Positions 46,791 to 58,812 of a stretch of DNA of 64,000 nt are shown here, in pieces. The notes under the pieces were generated by a model, which was not told the DNA's origin, searched no databases, and worked only from the letters and a program-made list of their open reading frames with translations. Both the position numbers and the translations under genes were made by a program. Origin of the DNA: Homarus americanus (taxonomy: Eukaryota; Arthropoda; Malacostraca; Decapoda; Nephropidae). The first letter of the stretch is position 1; every line of letters begins with the position of its first letter. The stretch spans positions 3,463,635 to 3,527,634 of the forward strand of contig NW_024726235.1 in assembly GCF_018991925.1 (NCBI RefSeq). Reading direction: 5' to 3'.

Positions 46791-47827
46791 GTACTGTAAA
46801 AACATAATGTGTGTGCCCTAAGTGTTGAGGACCTAGGAGTTAAATCCCTTTCATTGGAAGACATAACTGTCTCGTAGCATAAATAAAAAGTGAAACAAAA
46901 GAACGTGTTCAATAATTACTGAATGGCGTAATTATTGTGCGAAGGTATGTTACTTTGTAACAAGAATATCAGACATTCTTAATAGGACTTTCTTTGTCCC
47001 TATATGGAGTGCAGTGGCTAAGTGGATGTTATAATCTACTCCTGTCCTAAGAGATGCTAGCTTGTACCAGAAACACTCCCAGTCCACCCATCAGAGAATG
47101 GATAACTAATTGTACAGTTAAGGAAAATGAGGGTGGTGCAATGTAGTGCTGGTCACTATACCACTCCTTAGCATTCAATATCAGCAATATTATTGGTCCC
47201 ACTTTTATGACCCAATGTTCAACCTCAATCCAGATATTCCTACCATATGAACCAGGTAGTCATATAGTTAAAAAAATATTATCCCAAATGAAAGGCCGAG
47301 TTATGAGTCCATGGTGAGCCTGGATCCTAACTTTACAAACAACTGCAGGCTGAACTGCAAATTGGATTGCTAACGGAAAATTACAAAAGCCTCACTTAAT
47401 AATACTAATACAAGTAATGCAGAAATTGCAGCCACAGAGCCCTCCAAGTATTATACAAAGGATGAAAATACAACTTTTCTCTGAAATAGAGCCGAGAGGA
47501 AATTACAGGGACAAACTGTACATATCATGTTACTGCACCCACTAATAAGTTCTCCAGGCAATAATTGTTAGCCAAGTTGAATCCCAAACCAAACAGGTAT
47601 ATGCATGTGGCTCTGTGTTCACCAGTCTGTATTATTCCAGATAATTACAACTGTACAAAAACACCTGATGATATTCCCATATTAATTAAAAAACTGCAGT
47701 ACTGTACTATATCATTATACTGTATTTTTCTTTTCATACTACCGAGATTGTGTTTTTTAAATTACTAATGTCACTTGTGCATTTTTTACATACTTATTCT
47801 TACACTGACTAAGGCCCTTTGCATATA
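46791..47827. other. Fas3 intron, no feature recognised
   Basis: Nothing exon-like or repetitive recognised. Confidence 0.5.
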
Positions 47828-48000
47828 CAGCGAGTTCTCCTATAACGCGTGTTTTGACAGCGCGAATTGGCTCTAACGCGATTTATGAATAGAGGAACGA
47901 TATTTGTAAAACGCGAACGCTTGTTTGCTGTAACGCGATTTTTGCTTACTATTTCTCCAATTTTGTTGTATTAACTGTGAATATGGAAAAGAAGAATATC
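47828..48000. mobile_element. Tigger-like left end (…ataacgcg family), fragment
   Basis: After TA: cagcgagttctcctataacg followed by aacgcgatttatgaataga and taaaacgcgaacgcttgtt, closely matching the left 130 bp of the element at 56928-57552. No right end was found. Confidence 0.6.
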
Positions 48001-48795
48001 TCCAAGAAGAATTCAACACTCTAATGACGTACTGTACAGTGAAAAACTAAAAAGCAGACTATATAAATATTAAAATTCGTTAATTCGATGGTCTGTTGAA
48101 TGTGAACCCCTAGAGAAAAGTCCATAACGCTGTAGATATGCCATTCAATAGACTATAAAGAATTAAAAAATGAAGACTAGCAATAGGATTTTTGAACAGG
48201 GCTCATTTGGACAGATGGAAGTATGATAGCAAGGGAAGCATGAGTAGAAGTTGTAAGGTCAAAATACACGTCAAAAGTAAAATTCCCAACAACCCCCTTG
48301 TGCTTTCTTTGCTACCATACTCCAAATATGATCTTTAAATTATGTTTGATAGCATGACTACCTTAATTTCTTTCTATCACTTAACTAATAAGACCAGAAC
48401 TAAATATAACAACAAGAGTGGCAGATGACCTTGTTCTCAAATGCAAACACTGCTGTGAGAAGTATAAAACTCTTTTCACACAAGCTCAATTCAAGCAACT
48501 GGCAAGTTCGGTACAATACTGTACTCTATTTGTATGATAACTATGCTTGCGAGTAATACAATTTTTCACTGGGTACTTTATGTCACAGAAAAGTCTTACC
48601 AGTACTGTATAGTGGTGCTAAGTGGCTGAAATATGTACAAATCCCCCCCACCCCACAGTCACCCACCAACAAGAACTAAGAAGGAAAAAGACCCAGTGTG
48701 ACCAATGACAACAAACCGCTGTTCATCAGCAAACCAGATGATACATCTGATCTGGTGATCATTCACCTGGGTACAATAACTTTCAGACACATGTA
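48001..48795. other. Fas3 intron, no feature recognised
   Basis: Unique-looking AT-rich DNA. Confidence 0.5.
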
Positions 48796-48943
48796 CAGTC
48801 AATAAAAAAGTGTCATCACCCTGCTGTGTGTAACAGTATGAAACAGCGTGCCAAAACTGTAAACGTATACTGTACCTGTGGTTACCGACGTCAGTTGGTT
48901 GTTGTGGCTCAGTTTCTATTAGAGTGACTTATTTTATTGACCG
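48796..48943. mobile_element. Short MITE, 148 bp (copy 2), TA flanks
   Basis: Second copy of the element at 15701-15851: cagtcaataaaaaagtgtca ... attttattgaccg, with the same interior phrase cgtcagttggtt. The right tip has one or two mutations. Confidence 0.75.
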
Positions 48944-51311
48944 TACAAACCAGTCCGACTTTCAAAATTGCAATGACTGACATTGAAAACAACTGGACAG
49001 TTGTCACTCATTTCCCAGTGTGAATAATCCTCCAGATTCAATATCATTCCCTCCTCATTAAGGTTAGGTATAGCAAGTTAAGTTCACTTGTAGCTCTGCA
49101 ATTAGCGTTTTCTTAAACTTATTGATATAAAATATTGTTCCTCAGAGGCTGTGTAAATCTAAACTTGCGAGTTTCTAAAGTATCCCCTGATGTCTGTCAA
49201 CCATGAAATCCAACTTATCTTATGGTAATTAAAACTACCCACCATCAATAAGCGACCCATTTTTATGTGGCCTCTGTTGATAACTTGTCCAAGCATTCGT
49301 TTGCTGTCTTATCACTGCTTGGCTGTGGCAGACATCAAAATACGGCCTGCTTTATAGCCTTTTCAGATATGATCAAGGAATCCTGAAATTTGGTTTCCAG
49401 GTCCTTCTTTGTAATGAACATCAGCGTAACCTCTACATCATCTGCTAGGTTTTGTTAGCCATTCTGATTGGCTAATCTTTTCTTATCTGACTGCTGGCTT
49501 AAACATGGTCAGCATCAGGATGATACATATCACCCTTTTTACCTAAATCTGTGTGTGTGGATCTTCCTACACAACCTTGACTACACAATTATTTGTCTAA
49601 CTCCCTTAAGCAGCTGGCCTTAAAAAAAAAACAATGAAATAAATGTCAAGGCTCTACAGTAGTGACAGTACTTCTATTTAAATAATGGCATAAATATTTT
49701 TGCTATAGTTGTAATGCTTGACAATCTTTCTAGTTGGTTTCACACAGTTTTGCACATTAATGTACAAATAATATAATTTCCATGAAAAAGAACTGTAACC
49801 ATTACACTTACTATAAGTCTGATGTGTGGGTGTTGTATCCATCAATTCTAATTTCTGCCACTAATTATCTATATTAAGGGTTTAGATTTTCACCACCACA
49901 ATGTCAATTATGACTGGTAATTTCTTTGGTTGTTGGATACAGAACTTAAGTCCAAATAATTCATTAGATAACATGTCTGCATTTGTATACCAAAATCTAA
50001 AATGGGGCATTAATGTCAGTGCTCAGTTTTCTTTGATCCTACTGAACCAAAGATTGAAATATAGGTAGCTCGAGTTTTTCTTGTGTTGGGATAGTCCCTT
50101 GTTTCCGCATCGCAAGATCTACAACTCCCATGTTTGTCATATTTCAGTGTTTTCTTGGATGGCCCATTATCTTCTACTTATTCGCCAGCATTAAATCCTT
50201 AATTTTCTCTATCTACTTCTGCATCACTTAATCTTAAAAAAAATAGTGCTCATGTTTATCCTCTCTGCTATAGTGTAATTTTCCTCAGTTTGATAGAATT
50301 CTTTACTATCTTATCCTCATGTTTGAGTTTCCTAGTTTCACCAAGATTTGTTTGTACATCTCCCTATCACCCTCTTAGCCATCTCCACCAGCATTTTTCT
50401 GCACATCTGATTAAGAATGTGATAGCTACTGTAATACCATCTCCTCCTATTTACTACATATGCCTAATTTCCTAAAATACCCAGTAGTGTGACTACCTCT
50501 GTCTGCTTTGTGCTTGTTTTCCTCTAACAGCGAGTATTTATTCACTTTCCTAACAGTGTGAACACCTTATCCTATTTACTGGTTGAGTTTACTACTGTCA
50601 CCTTGTCCTGTTTGTCATTCCCCAACGCTGTCTCACTCAACCTAACCTACTTCTCACAAATTAGCTCATCCCTTAACATACCTTTACAGTTTCTCAATAA
50701 ACTTAGTTAAGCATTGTTACAATAGGCAAAGATAAAAGTCTAATGCTTAAGACTGTTGTCAAGTGTGTTGATAATAGTGTGAGCAAATAATTAATGAAGG
50801 CTGCTAACCTGATAAATAGTGATTTACGAATTATTCCAGTCAGGTTATGATAAGAGTAAGTGCACCGAGGCTTATACAATAAACTGAGAACGAATAACCA
50901 AAACCAGCCCTGTTCTTGATCAGTGACAGTACAGTGTACCGAGATTATTTCTTATATTGGTAAACTATAAATTGAACTTCAGCACACAAGCAAGCGGGAT
51001 GTAATAAAATTAAGCTCTTGTAAGAGGTGCAAGTAATTTCTAATTAAATACCATTAACTAATATAATTAAAAAAGCCAAACTTTAGTTTCCAAGAAAGCT
51101 ACTTCATATTATACTATAAAGTAGCAGGGTTGACTGCAGCAAAGAGTTTGATTAACAATTTAAATTTTTTGAAAATACACAGTTATGTTGTAAATGTCAG
51201 GGATCTCACCATGTGAAAACCACTAGAAGAATCAGCGGTAAGAGTCGAAGGTACTAGAAGAAAGCATACACAGACATCTACGCAAGCAACATCTAGTTCA
51301 AGAGTACTTAC
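48944..51311. other. Fas3 intron, no feature recognised
   Basis: About 2.3 kb of unique-looking AT-rich DNA without recognised repeats or exon-like frames. Confidence 0.5.
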
Positions 51312-51419
51312 CAAAGCAGAACATCTGTCGGTACCGTGCGTATCCTGCAGCACCCACTGCTGCTATGACTATCAGTAGAACAATTACAATGCCTGCGACT
51401 GCTCCTCCACTCAGAGTGT
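51312..51419 (-). CDS. Fas3: Fas3 transmembrane exon (phase 1-1)
   Basis: Acceptor ctaaacctcag, donor tttgGTAAGT; 108 nt. One split codon, then NTLSGGAVAGIVIVLLIVIA and AVGAAGYARYRQMFCF. A run of about 22 hydrophobic residues (exon residues 5-26) is followed by a positively charged YARYRQ stop-transfer segment, which orients the upstream Ig domains outside. The exon leaves a single G, and both downstream choices (33.7 kb: G+CC; 31.5 kb: G+CT) make alanine. The C-F just after the membrane also occurs in recalled Drosophila Fas3 (WCFGG). Confidence 0.9.
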
Positions 51420-52404
51420 CTGAGGTTTAGAGAAAAAATAAAAAATAGTTTTAATATAACTTCATCAGCTATTTGACAAGAAAAATGAAGGTACTGTACT
51501 ACACCTGTCTATGGTAACCTTATCTGATACATCTTAGCCATAATACTGTATACTGAATAAAACATTGATTTTGAAAACATATATAAACCAAAAAACATAA
51601 ATGACAACGTAAGTCGGTGCTAACTTCACAAAATACTTAAGCATGGCAAAAGCTAAATACAGATTTATGTTTTTAATTAAGGAAATAAACTTACTGCATT
51701 TATAGATGAAAACAGGCATGCCAGATGGAAAGAAGAAAATTATTGTAAGAAACATGCAATGCAAATCATGCAACAATTACCCACCATAGATGGTTGGACT
51801 CTGATACAAACGAGATATCAAGTAGTCTGGGAAATTATTGGCTACGAAAGTGTTCAACGGTGTTGCCCTGTTCCTTAAACCAGTCCCGACGTAATGAAAC
51901 CTTTGTTCAGTCTTTTTGCCATCGTGTGTCTCACATTATAGTATATAAAATGATGTCGAAATTTGTTGACAGCTGTTGACGATACAACAGTCACAACTTG
52001 AAATAGGCAGGAAGTAGTGAATTTTCAGATGTTTTCAAGTAAGAATATTACTTGAAAACATATGTAATACTAATAAAAAAAATAAAAAAATACACAATGC
52101 ATGCTCCATGCACTACTTCTGGTCTAAATGTCGGAAGAAGTATAAAAAAAGAAGTGTATCTCTCACCCCTCCATGGGAATGAATCCCAGAGGATCCCCAA
52201 AACTTATTAAGTCTTCTTCTCCACAGCTTGTCAACTGGTATGTCAAGATATCCTTTAAAGAGTTGTTAGTAATTGGGTCCTTGGGTAATGTAGAGACTGT
52301 TAGTTAACATAGCAAGAACAGTGTCCGAGAGTGGCAGAAGTAGCAAGATTACGAGAGAACAAGGCAACTGGCTCGGCAAGAGGGACATTAGCACCCTGAC
52401 TTAC
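51420..52404. other. Fas3 intron, no feature recognised
   Basis: AT-rich; nothing else seen. Confidence 0.5.
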
Positions 52405-52497
52405 TTGACTCCGTCTCATCATCGAAAACAATACCTTCAGACACTGATAACTCTGTGGGTGGGATTTTGTCATGGTTGCTTGTTTCAGAGTCATCAT
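52405..52497 (-). CDS. Fas3: Fas3 stalk cassette exon, 31 codons (phase 1-1)
   Basis: Acceptor gtctctcccctag, donor tcaaGTAAGT; 93 nt. It encodes DDDSETSNHDKIPPTELSVS then EGIVFDDETES, an acidic, unstructured juxtamembrane stalk between Ig3 and the membrane. Inclusion reads G+AT (Asp); skipping joins the Ig3 exon to the membrane exon as G+AC (also Asp), so both forms are in frame. No domain is seen. Confidence 0.78.
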
Positions 52498-53884
52498 CTA
52501 GGGGAGAGACAAGATACACACTGAGGTTACACCACAATGGACGCACAGTCAGACAAAATCGAACTTTCGGTTGTAGCAAGTGTCAAGGCGATGAAAGAGA
52601 TAAAAGAAACAGAGTGGGTATGTTAAATTTTATTGTGTCTTCAACCGACTCAGATGTTTTGTATTTATTTAGTAGAAAAACTCAAGAGAATGAATAAACT
52701 GTATTCTGTATAACAAACAAGTACTGTACTCTTTGTATCCCCAACATTCATTGTGTAATTTCCTTAAGTCTTCTAATATCAAGTACAAAATATTGATCAT
52801 TAAATTTGGATTCTGTTCTCAAGTGACGAGTGCAGTCATTGAAACTGTGCACTGTACTGAAGTATCCAAGCAAAAATTTCAATCCTTTACAATAATCAAC
52901 CACTGTGACAGTAGCCAGAGAAATAACCAGACACCCGTGTCAGTTGCTCGATTCATTTTATATGTATGGTACCCTCTGCTAAGCAATGACAGTCAACGCC
53001 TGAGTTCAGTCTCCCAACCTCATCTGATTCTGTTACGTGTGAATCTTAAAAAGATGTCCCAGAAAATGTGAGTGTTAATATATGTTGAGTAAGCGTCTAA
53101 TAAGACATTAGTTTGAAATTATTGCCAATTAGGTGTCAAATGTATTTGTATTAATTCAGCCAATAAGTGCAAGTGCAGTCATTCTAAATAAAGATTCTAG
53201 TTTGTCTTGGTTACCACTGCAATCTTTGCATCATACTGAAAAATTCTGTATTTAAGCATTCTTGCCTTGTCCTTACATGAATGATGCCAAGCAACATTAA
53301 GAGACAAAAAACTGCATTGTATTTTGGCAGTTCATATCAACTCATGCAAGGCAAATAAAGGTATGGGCAAGAACACTAAAGTAACAGCGTACTTACTCTG
53401 TTCTGGTTAGAAAAGGAAAAGGGGATGGGGGGGGGGGATTAAAAGGGGGCAAGAACATTTAATACAGCAAATCAATGTCACTGCGAAAACCAAGAGCATT
53501 ATATTGTATATTCAACATATTAAAGACTCTGGTAAACTGCCTCCTCACTGAACTCTATAAAACCCTGCACATGCAAAAGGAGGTTACCAAGATGCAAACT
53601 TAAGAACACCAAAAATTCACCAGAAACAAAGCAAGGACATTGGATGGTGATGATGCAGAATGTACGAACAACACATTTAACATTCAAACACCACAAATTT
53701 CCACTGGATGTCTGTAGCACAGATCAGTTTTCTGTTACTCATTTTAGTATTTTTTTCTAATCTAGACTTTACAAAACTCATTCCAGGAGAAGAATGAATT
53801 ACCTAAAGTCAGTGCAAAATCCTTTAAAACATGGAAGTACAGAACTTAAAATACCAATGATTTTTTGTCGCTTTGTAGATTTAC
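52498..53884. other. Fas3 intron, no feature recognised
   Basis: Contains a poly-G run (gggatggggggggggga) near 53424; otherwise nothing recognised. Confidence 0.5.
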
Positions 53885-54032
53885 CTTGAGGAGCATCGTG
53901 GATCGAGAGGTTGACTTTGTACTGGGTTTCTCCATATTGATTTTCTACCACTAACAGGTAACGTTTGTTAGCATCAGCTTCTGTAAAGCCAGAGACAAGG
54001 AGTTTTGCAGTATACAAGCCATTGCCTAGGTC
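53885..54032 (-). CDS. Fas3: Fas3 Ig3, second exon (phase 0-1)
   Basis: Acceptor atattttacag, donor caagGTAAAT; 148 nt. The peptide starts DLGNGLYTAKLLVSGFTEAD and continues with KRYLLVVENQYGETQYKVNL, then SIHDAPQ. The F/G strand region VENQYG is typical of Ig I-set domains, but the position of the second core cysteine is Leu (RYLLVVEN). The same absence is recalled for Ig3 of Drosophila Fas3 (IYNLRASNELG). Confidence 0.88.
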
Positions 54033-54394
54033 CTGTAAAATATAGATGAAAACAATAATTAATCAAAAACACTTGCATATATTGTATCTGAAAACCAACA
54101 CATCTATGAAAAATATAGTTTCTATATTGTCTTCTTTGATCTAAATTTGAATGCTGAGAATAATGTACTGTATGTTCACCAAGAGACAATGGTTCATGGT
54201 TCACATGGGGTGGGAGAGTCAAGCAAGTGGCACAGTGGTAGCACTATTGTCTCTCACGACTGCATTCTTAGGGATATTTCTTAGTTTGGTTAATTAAGTA
54301 GGATTGGCAGTACCTCAGTGAGTTGTGACACTACATTGCCAGATTGTCATTCCTACATATAATGCTCAGTATCCATTCTGTAAAAGTAAGCTGG

Positions 54395-54535
54395 TGATAG
54401 GAAGGACATTCAGCTGTAAAACTTGCTTCAAATTTGGCCGGTGGCAACTGGGACACCATGCCATCTGGCAATCATGGCTAACCAACACAAGCATGGGAAA
54501 TGGCCATAAAATGGAGATGATAATGTTCATTTGGT
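54395..54535 (+). mobile_element. 3' tail of an RTE-like LINE
   Basis: gataggaaggacattcagct, then catggctaaccaacacaagc and ggccataaaatggagatgat. This is the same closing sequence as at 10000 and 13200, with the family phrase 'gga-aggrcattcagctgtaaaa'. Confidence 0.7.
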
Positions 54536-54931
54536 ATACTCATGATGAAGAGTTCTCTGAGCTGTGTGAATATCCATGTCTTCATCCATATCCCTTAAGT
54601 CATGGGTTTGCAATTATAGACCTAAATTACCCATGTGAGGGTAATTTGACATTTTGGGAGGAATACAACAAATGAATACATGATTATAAAAAACAATAAT
54701 CCAATCCAAACTGTTGGTGAAGATGATACAGATATGGTTCCTAGAACAGTATTTCCACTTCATTTTATGGAAAAGTACAATTGACGATTAAAACAGTAAA
54801 AAAAAATGGGTACTGAGCATTGTCGTTATGTCTGCTTCAGGGTAATGGCCAAAATTAATTGAAAACCCCTGCTGAAAATGGTCCAGTCCTTTGGATGTTA
54901 ACAACAAATTACATACTGTACTTATACAGTG

Positions 54932-55124
54932 CAGTAAACCCTTGGTGTCACAAACACCATATACACTTATAATGGAACTCGGTTATAACAGACTCCCTAA
55001 TCCTATCGGACAATCCCTCCCCCCCCTCCCAGTTTGAAATAATTAGAGAAATTGGTTTTAACGAATTTTCGGCTTTAGAAACTATGGTCTCCCCCAACTA
55101 GTCCAGTATCCTGAGGGTCTACTG
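54932..55124. mobile_element. Possible Tigger-like MITE, degraded
   Basis: Left cagtaaacccttggtgtcac, right gagggtctactg before TA; the outer ten bases are inverse matches with one change. The left TA is missing. Confidence 0.4.
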
Positions 55125-55616
55125 TACAATATTTTATTTTGTAATCCAACCAAATAATACAGCATACATGTATACCCAAATTGTGCTCTGAAAGTCACTG
55201 GTTCCTTGTTTGTTATCATAAAGTGTTTTATGCGTGTGTTAATATGTTTGTGGCTACTGGGTCCAAATATAAATACATGTACTATACTGTGTTATAAATA
55301 CAGTAAAGTAATGGATATTTAGTGTTATGGTCCTAAAGTCTATTACAACCATGTTAAGCCAATCTTTAATCCACACTGGCCATTACCCAGTATGTTAAAA
55401 CCTGGCAAGGATGTTAAATACTGTAACTGTCAAAAGAAATGCAAAAATGGTCAGTGCCATAGGTGTGTGAACTTAAAAGGTTCTACAGTACTGTACTGTA
55501 TTTGTACATTATTCAATAGGAAACTTGACAATGGTGTTAGACCTGTGAATTAACCAACAGACCACAGTTGTTCGGTGTGTGTGTGTGTGTGTTGTTGAAG
55601 AGTTTCAATGACTTGC

Positions 55617-55807
55617 CTCAATATCTGTGGTGTAGTGGCCATCAGTGTCAGGAATGCCGAGGGAGCCTTCCATTTCCTCAAAGCTGTCACCATATCTCCA
55701 TTCTTTATTTATGGGTTTTGGGTTGGCAGAAAAATTGAGCTTCACTTCATAATCACTGCCAGGACTGATCTGGTAGAAGGTACTGATGGGCTTCTCAACA
55801 GGTTTGA
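55617..55807 (-). CDS. Fas3: Fas3 Ig3, first exon (phase 1-0), GC donor
   Basis: Acceptor caattattttcag; 191 nt. The peptide begins FKPVEKPISTFYQISPGSDY, then EVKLNFSANPKPINKEW (B and C strands of an Ig fold with conserved Trp), and ends TDGHYTTDIE. The B-strand cysteine is replaced by Leu (VKLNFS), in line with a disulfide-free Ig3. N-F-S is a possible glycosylation site. The donor is GAG-GCAAGT, a consensus GC-AG intron; no GT donor keeps the frame. Confidence 0.88.
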
Positions 55808-55945
55808 CTGAAAATAATTGTTTTTTGTTACCACTCTACCACTGGGGAAGGGCGGACATAATTATAACATAACTCTATATGTATTTCAGCACAGCATTGT
55901 TCATTATTAAGTAGCTATCTATTAAAAATTCAGTATAGTACTCAC

Positions 55946-56078
55946 AAACAACATTCAGAGGAATACTAGTGTTTTCTGGTGAATAAAGTGTCTTGTGAGT
56001 CACACTACACATCAAAAGTTGTCCATTTTCTGTTGGCTGGAATGTCCGCCTTAAAGTTGACACACTCTTGTAGATTCC
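55946..56078 (-). CDS. Fas3: Fas3 Ig2, second exon (phase 0-1)
   Basis: Acceptor tatttttcttcag, donor gtttGTGAGT; 133 nt. The peptide begins GIYKSVSTLRRTFQPTENGQ and continues LLMCSVTHKTLYSPENTSIP, then LNVV. LLMC supplies the F-strand cysteine paired with VKC of the preceding exon; N-T-S is a possible glycosylation sequon. Confidence 0.9.
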
Positions 56079-56927
56079 CTGAAGAAAAATAATGTTTGCT
56101 AAGCCTGTGAGTACTCATTTGGGTGAAAGAAAATTCAAATGACTATGCCAAGGGTGGCATGTGAATGGTAATTATTAGAACTACAGTACCATTTTCTTCT
56201 AAAAATTCGAAAAACAATACTGTACTTCCTTATCTTTGCTCACTTAGTTCCACAAACTTGTTTACACTTTTGTCAAATGCATCAAATTATTCATTGAAAA
56301 GTAAAGTACTATACACTTTCAATGAGCTTCCATCAGTCAGAATTGTTGATCCCACCCTCTATCCTAATTCATTCCACTTTAAAAAAAAACTTTTTTTTAA
56401 TTAGTCTATGCCCTAATGTGACAATAATCAACTTAGTGAAGAAAATGAGTACAGTATCTATAAATTCTTGACAATTTTGTTTTACTTATTACAATGTCAA
56501 GGGCAAATCTATTGTTTTGTTTCTTAAAGATAAGTATGTTCAGTAACTAAAACAACTATCTGTGCATACTTTGTGGGAAACAATAAGAGACCATGGACGA
56601 TAAATTTTGGTATATGAGGGCTGTCACTAGTCAAACGTAAAATTTTGGAGCATATCGGCCCCCACCTGCACAGATAGTTGTACATAGACACCATAATATC
56701 ATTTACTCGACTTCTTACAGAGAATCATATTGGACCAATCCATTAATTCATGATACCACAGCATACAGTACTTTATTTCAGGTAGATTCATTTACTTTGA
56801 AACAGAAAGGTCCAATATACAAGCTCAATCAAAAGTTAAAATTGCTTATTTAAAACAAAGTTTCTAAACTTGAAGGCCTACAGTACAGTATGCATAAGAG
56901 CAATCACCACCCTTCTCTTGAGGTATA
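56079..56927. other. Fas3 intron, no feature recognised
   Basis: AT-rich; nothing exon-like found. Confidence 0.5.
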
Positions 56928-57552
56928 CAGTACACTCATTTCTGCTACAACGCGTGTTTTTTCAAAGCGAATTGGCTAATACGCGATTGATGAATAGAAG
57001 AATGATATTTGTAAAACGCGAATGCGTGTTGGCTGTAACGCGATTCCACTCGAACGTTTTAAGTGTTAAATCTTTTCTGGCAACTTTTTTGACACCTTAT
57101 GAACACAGCAGCAAACATAAAACGTCTTTTTTAAGACAATCCCCAAGAAGAAGTCTGAAGACACTGAACCACACCCATCCACTTCTGGAATGAGACGTTT
57201 TTTACGTCCCAACCATGCAACCAAAACTGCACCTGATGATGATGATGATAACTCTCAACTCCTGTCTGCATGACTCCTCAAAATCACCCTTCTCCCCCAG
57301 CAAGTTATAGTCATATTTTTTCAAGGTAAAGTGTTACATTTACTGTATGATTTCATTATTAGATATAAATGTAACATTTATTTAGACTGCTATCCTTTGT
57401 TTTAGGCTAACTACTAAAAAAATTTTATTTCGGGTAATCTGCACCTCACCCTATTTTCTCCATAAGCCTTGTTATTTTTATTGCGCAAATTTCTACAATG
57501 CAAGGTTTTACAAGAACACAACTATCGCGTTGTAGCAGAACTGACTGTACTG
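56928..57552 (+). mobile_element. Tigger-type element, 625 bp, TA duplication
   Basis: Ends cagtacactcatttctgcta and tagcagaactgactgtactg are inverted with few mismatches, and both abut TA. A broken interior frame reads KKKSEDTEPHPSTSGMRRFL then APDDDDDNSQL, like the proline/serine-rich acidic C-terminus of Tigger transposases (PxPSTSG). Subterminal aacgcg repeats are present. Confidence 0.85.
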
Positions 57553-57713
57553 TATTAACAAAAATAAAGATTTTTAAATGTGAGAGAAATTCAATGAATG
57601 AACTGGTCAATGTTGGAGGTATGATACCAATTGAAACCAGTGAGTATCAACTGTATCAGCCCACTTTAACATTCCTACAATCAAAGAATAAAAAAACAGA
57701 AATATGTGCTCAC

Positions 57714-57898
57714 CCCTTTGTCAGTTGGAGTTTCTTCTGTTTCAGCAGAAACAGTAACATCTCTGTCTCCCAAGTACCAACGGATGATGACAGCTGGTCT
57801 GGCTGCTGCCACCGAGCATTTTACCGGTGTCTCATCCTCATTCGTCACATCTAAACTTCTTTGGTTGTCTACTTCAAGGATTGGACTTGTTGGTTTAA
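57714..57898 (-). CDS. Fas3: Fas3 Ig2, first exon (phase 1-0)
   Basis: Acceptor tttttttccag, donor gggGTGAGC; 185 nt. The peptide begins IKPTSPILEVDNQRSLDVTN and includes VKCSVAAARPAVIIRWYLGD. The C-x(12)-W spacing and the A-x-A-R-P-x-x-x-I-x-W pattern are typical of CD80-like/C2-type Ig domains of nephrin, Fas3 and related adhesion proteins. The first codon is split with the Ig1 exon (A + TT). Confidence 0.9.
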
Positions 57899-57920
57899 CT
57901 GGAAAAAAAATTATATACAG

Positions 57921-57924
<4 letters not shown>

Positions 57925-57951
<27 letters not shown>
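57925..57951. repeat. (TA)n microsatellite
   Basis: About 13 TA units just upstream (minus sense) of the Ig2 acceptor, roughly 25 bp from the splice site. Confidence 0.9.
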
Positions 57952-58270
57952 CATAAATGTGATAGACTACTGTACAGTATATGAATCCTGGTATAAATGT
58001 GGCCAAACTAGCAAAGAATTGACAAAGGGCAATCTCTTCAAAGGCCAACTAATATCCTCAACCGTTCAGTGCTCCATTTGAAACATATTTGGGGCGGATC
58101 TTTAACATCTTTGCAGATTATTCATACAACCCAGTCTCTGCCCTCTCCTACCTTAAATTTTGCCTATTATTATTTCTACAACTATCCTCACTCCAATTAT
58201 ATGACCAGTCTCAGATTTTCCTTATTCTATAAATTTACAGTACATTTTCTTTGTTCTATAGCCTACACTC

Positions 58271-58812
58271 GAAGCTTGCAACTGAGGCCGAGGCTCAGTT
58301 TGTAGCAAGGTTAGAAAACAAACACCCTAAAAGCCACTAGTTCTTTACTAATTAATCTATCATATTTATACTATGATATTTTAAGCTTTTTATATTAATG
58401 TCTGAAAATTTCCACACCAGGAGAAACAAAAATTGGCAAGAGAAATTCACTGGTAATAAATATATCATAGAACACAAACATAATATAATTAATGAGTTCT
58501 GGAATGTAAACTCCCCTTCACCACATGACGTCATGCAATGCAGTGCAGGATGTCGTTGAAATTTTGTACTTTTTCTTGTTCTCATAAAGATATTGTTAAC
58601 AGAGCATTTCACATGCTAGCTATTGCTTCCCCAAGTGCAGAAATTGTCAGAGATCAACAAAGAAAAGTTAATATCCCTTAAAATAATCAAGAATATAAAT
58701 ACAGTACAATGGATTAATTACTGAAGTAGTGTAGCAATTCTTCTGGTGTCCATCTGCCAACCAATCCGATGACTTGCTACAAACTGATCCTAGGCTTCAG
58801 TTGCAAATTTCA
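58271..58812. repeat. Inverted repeat pair (~38 bp arms, ~460 bp apart)
   Basis: cttgcaactgaggccgaggc at 58274 and following bases are mirrored by gcttcagttgcaaatttc at 58795 and tgctacaaactgatcctagg before it. Possible ends of an unidentified element; no clear TA or 8-bp duplication was established. Confidence 0.6.

Larger units (their letters stand above)
54033..55616. other. Fas3 intron with LINE tail and MITE
   Basis: Contains an RTE-like tail and a possible MITE listed separately; a TACAGTACTGTA palindrome at 55484-55495 and a (GT)n tract at 55577-55592. Confidence 0.5.
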
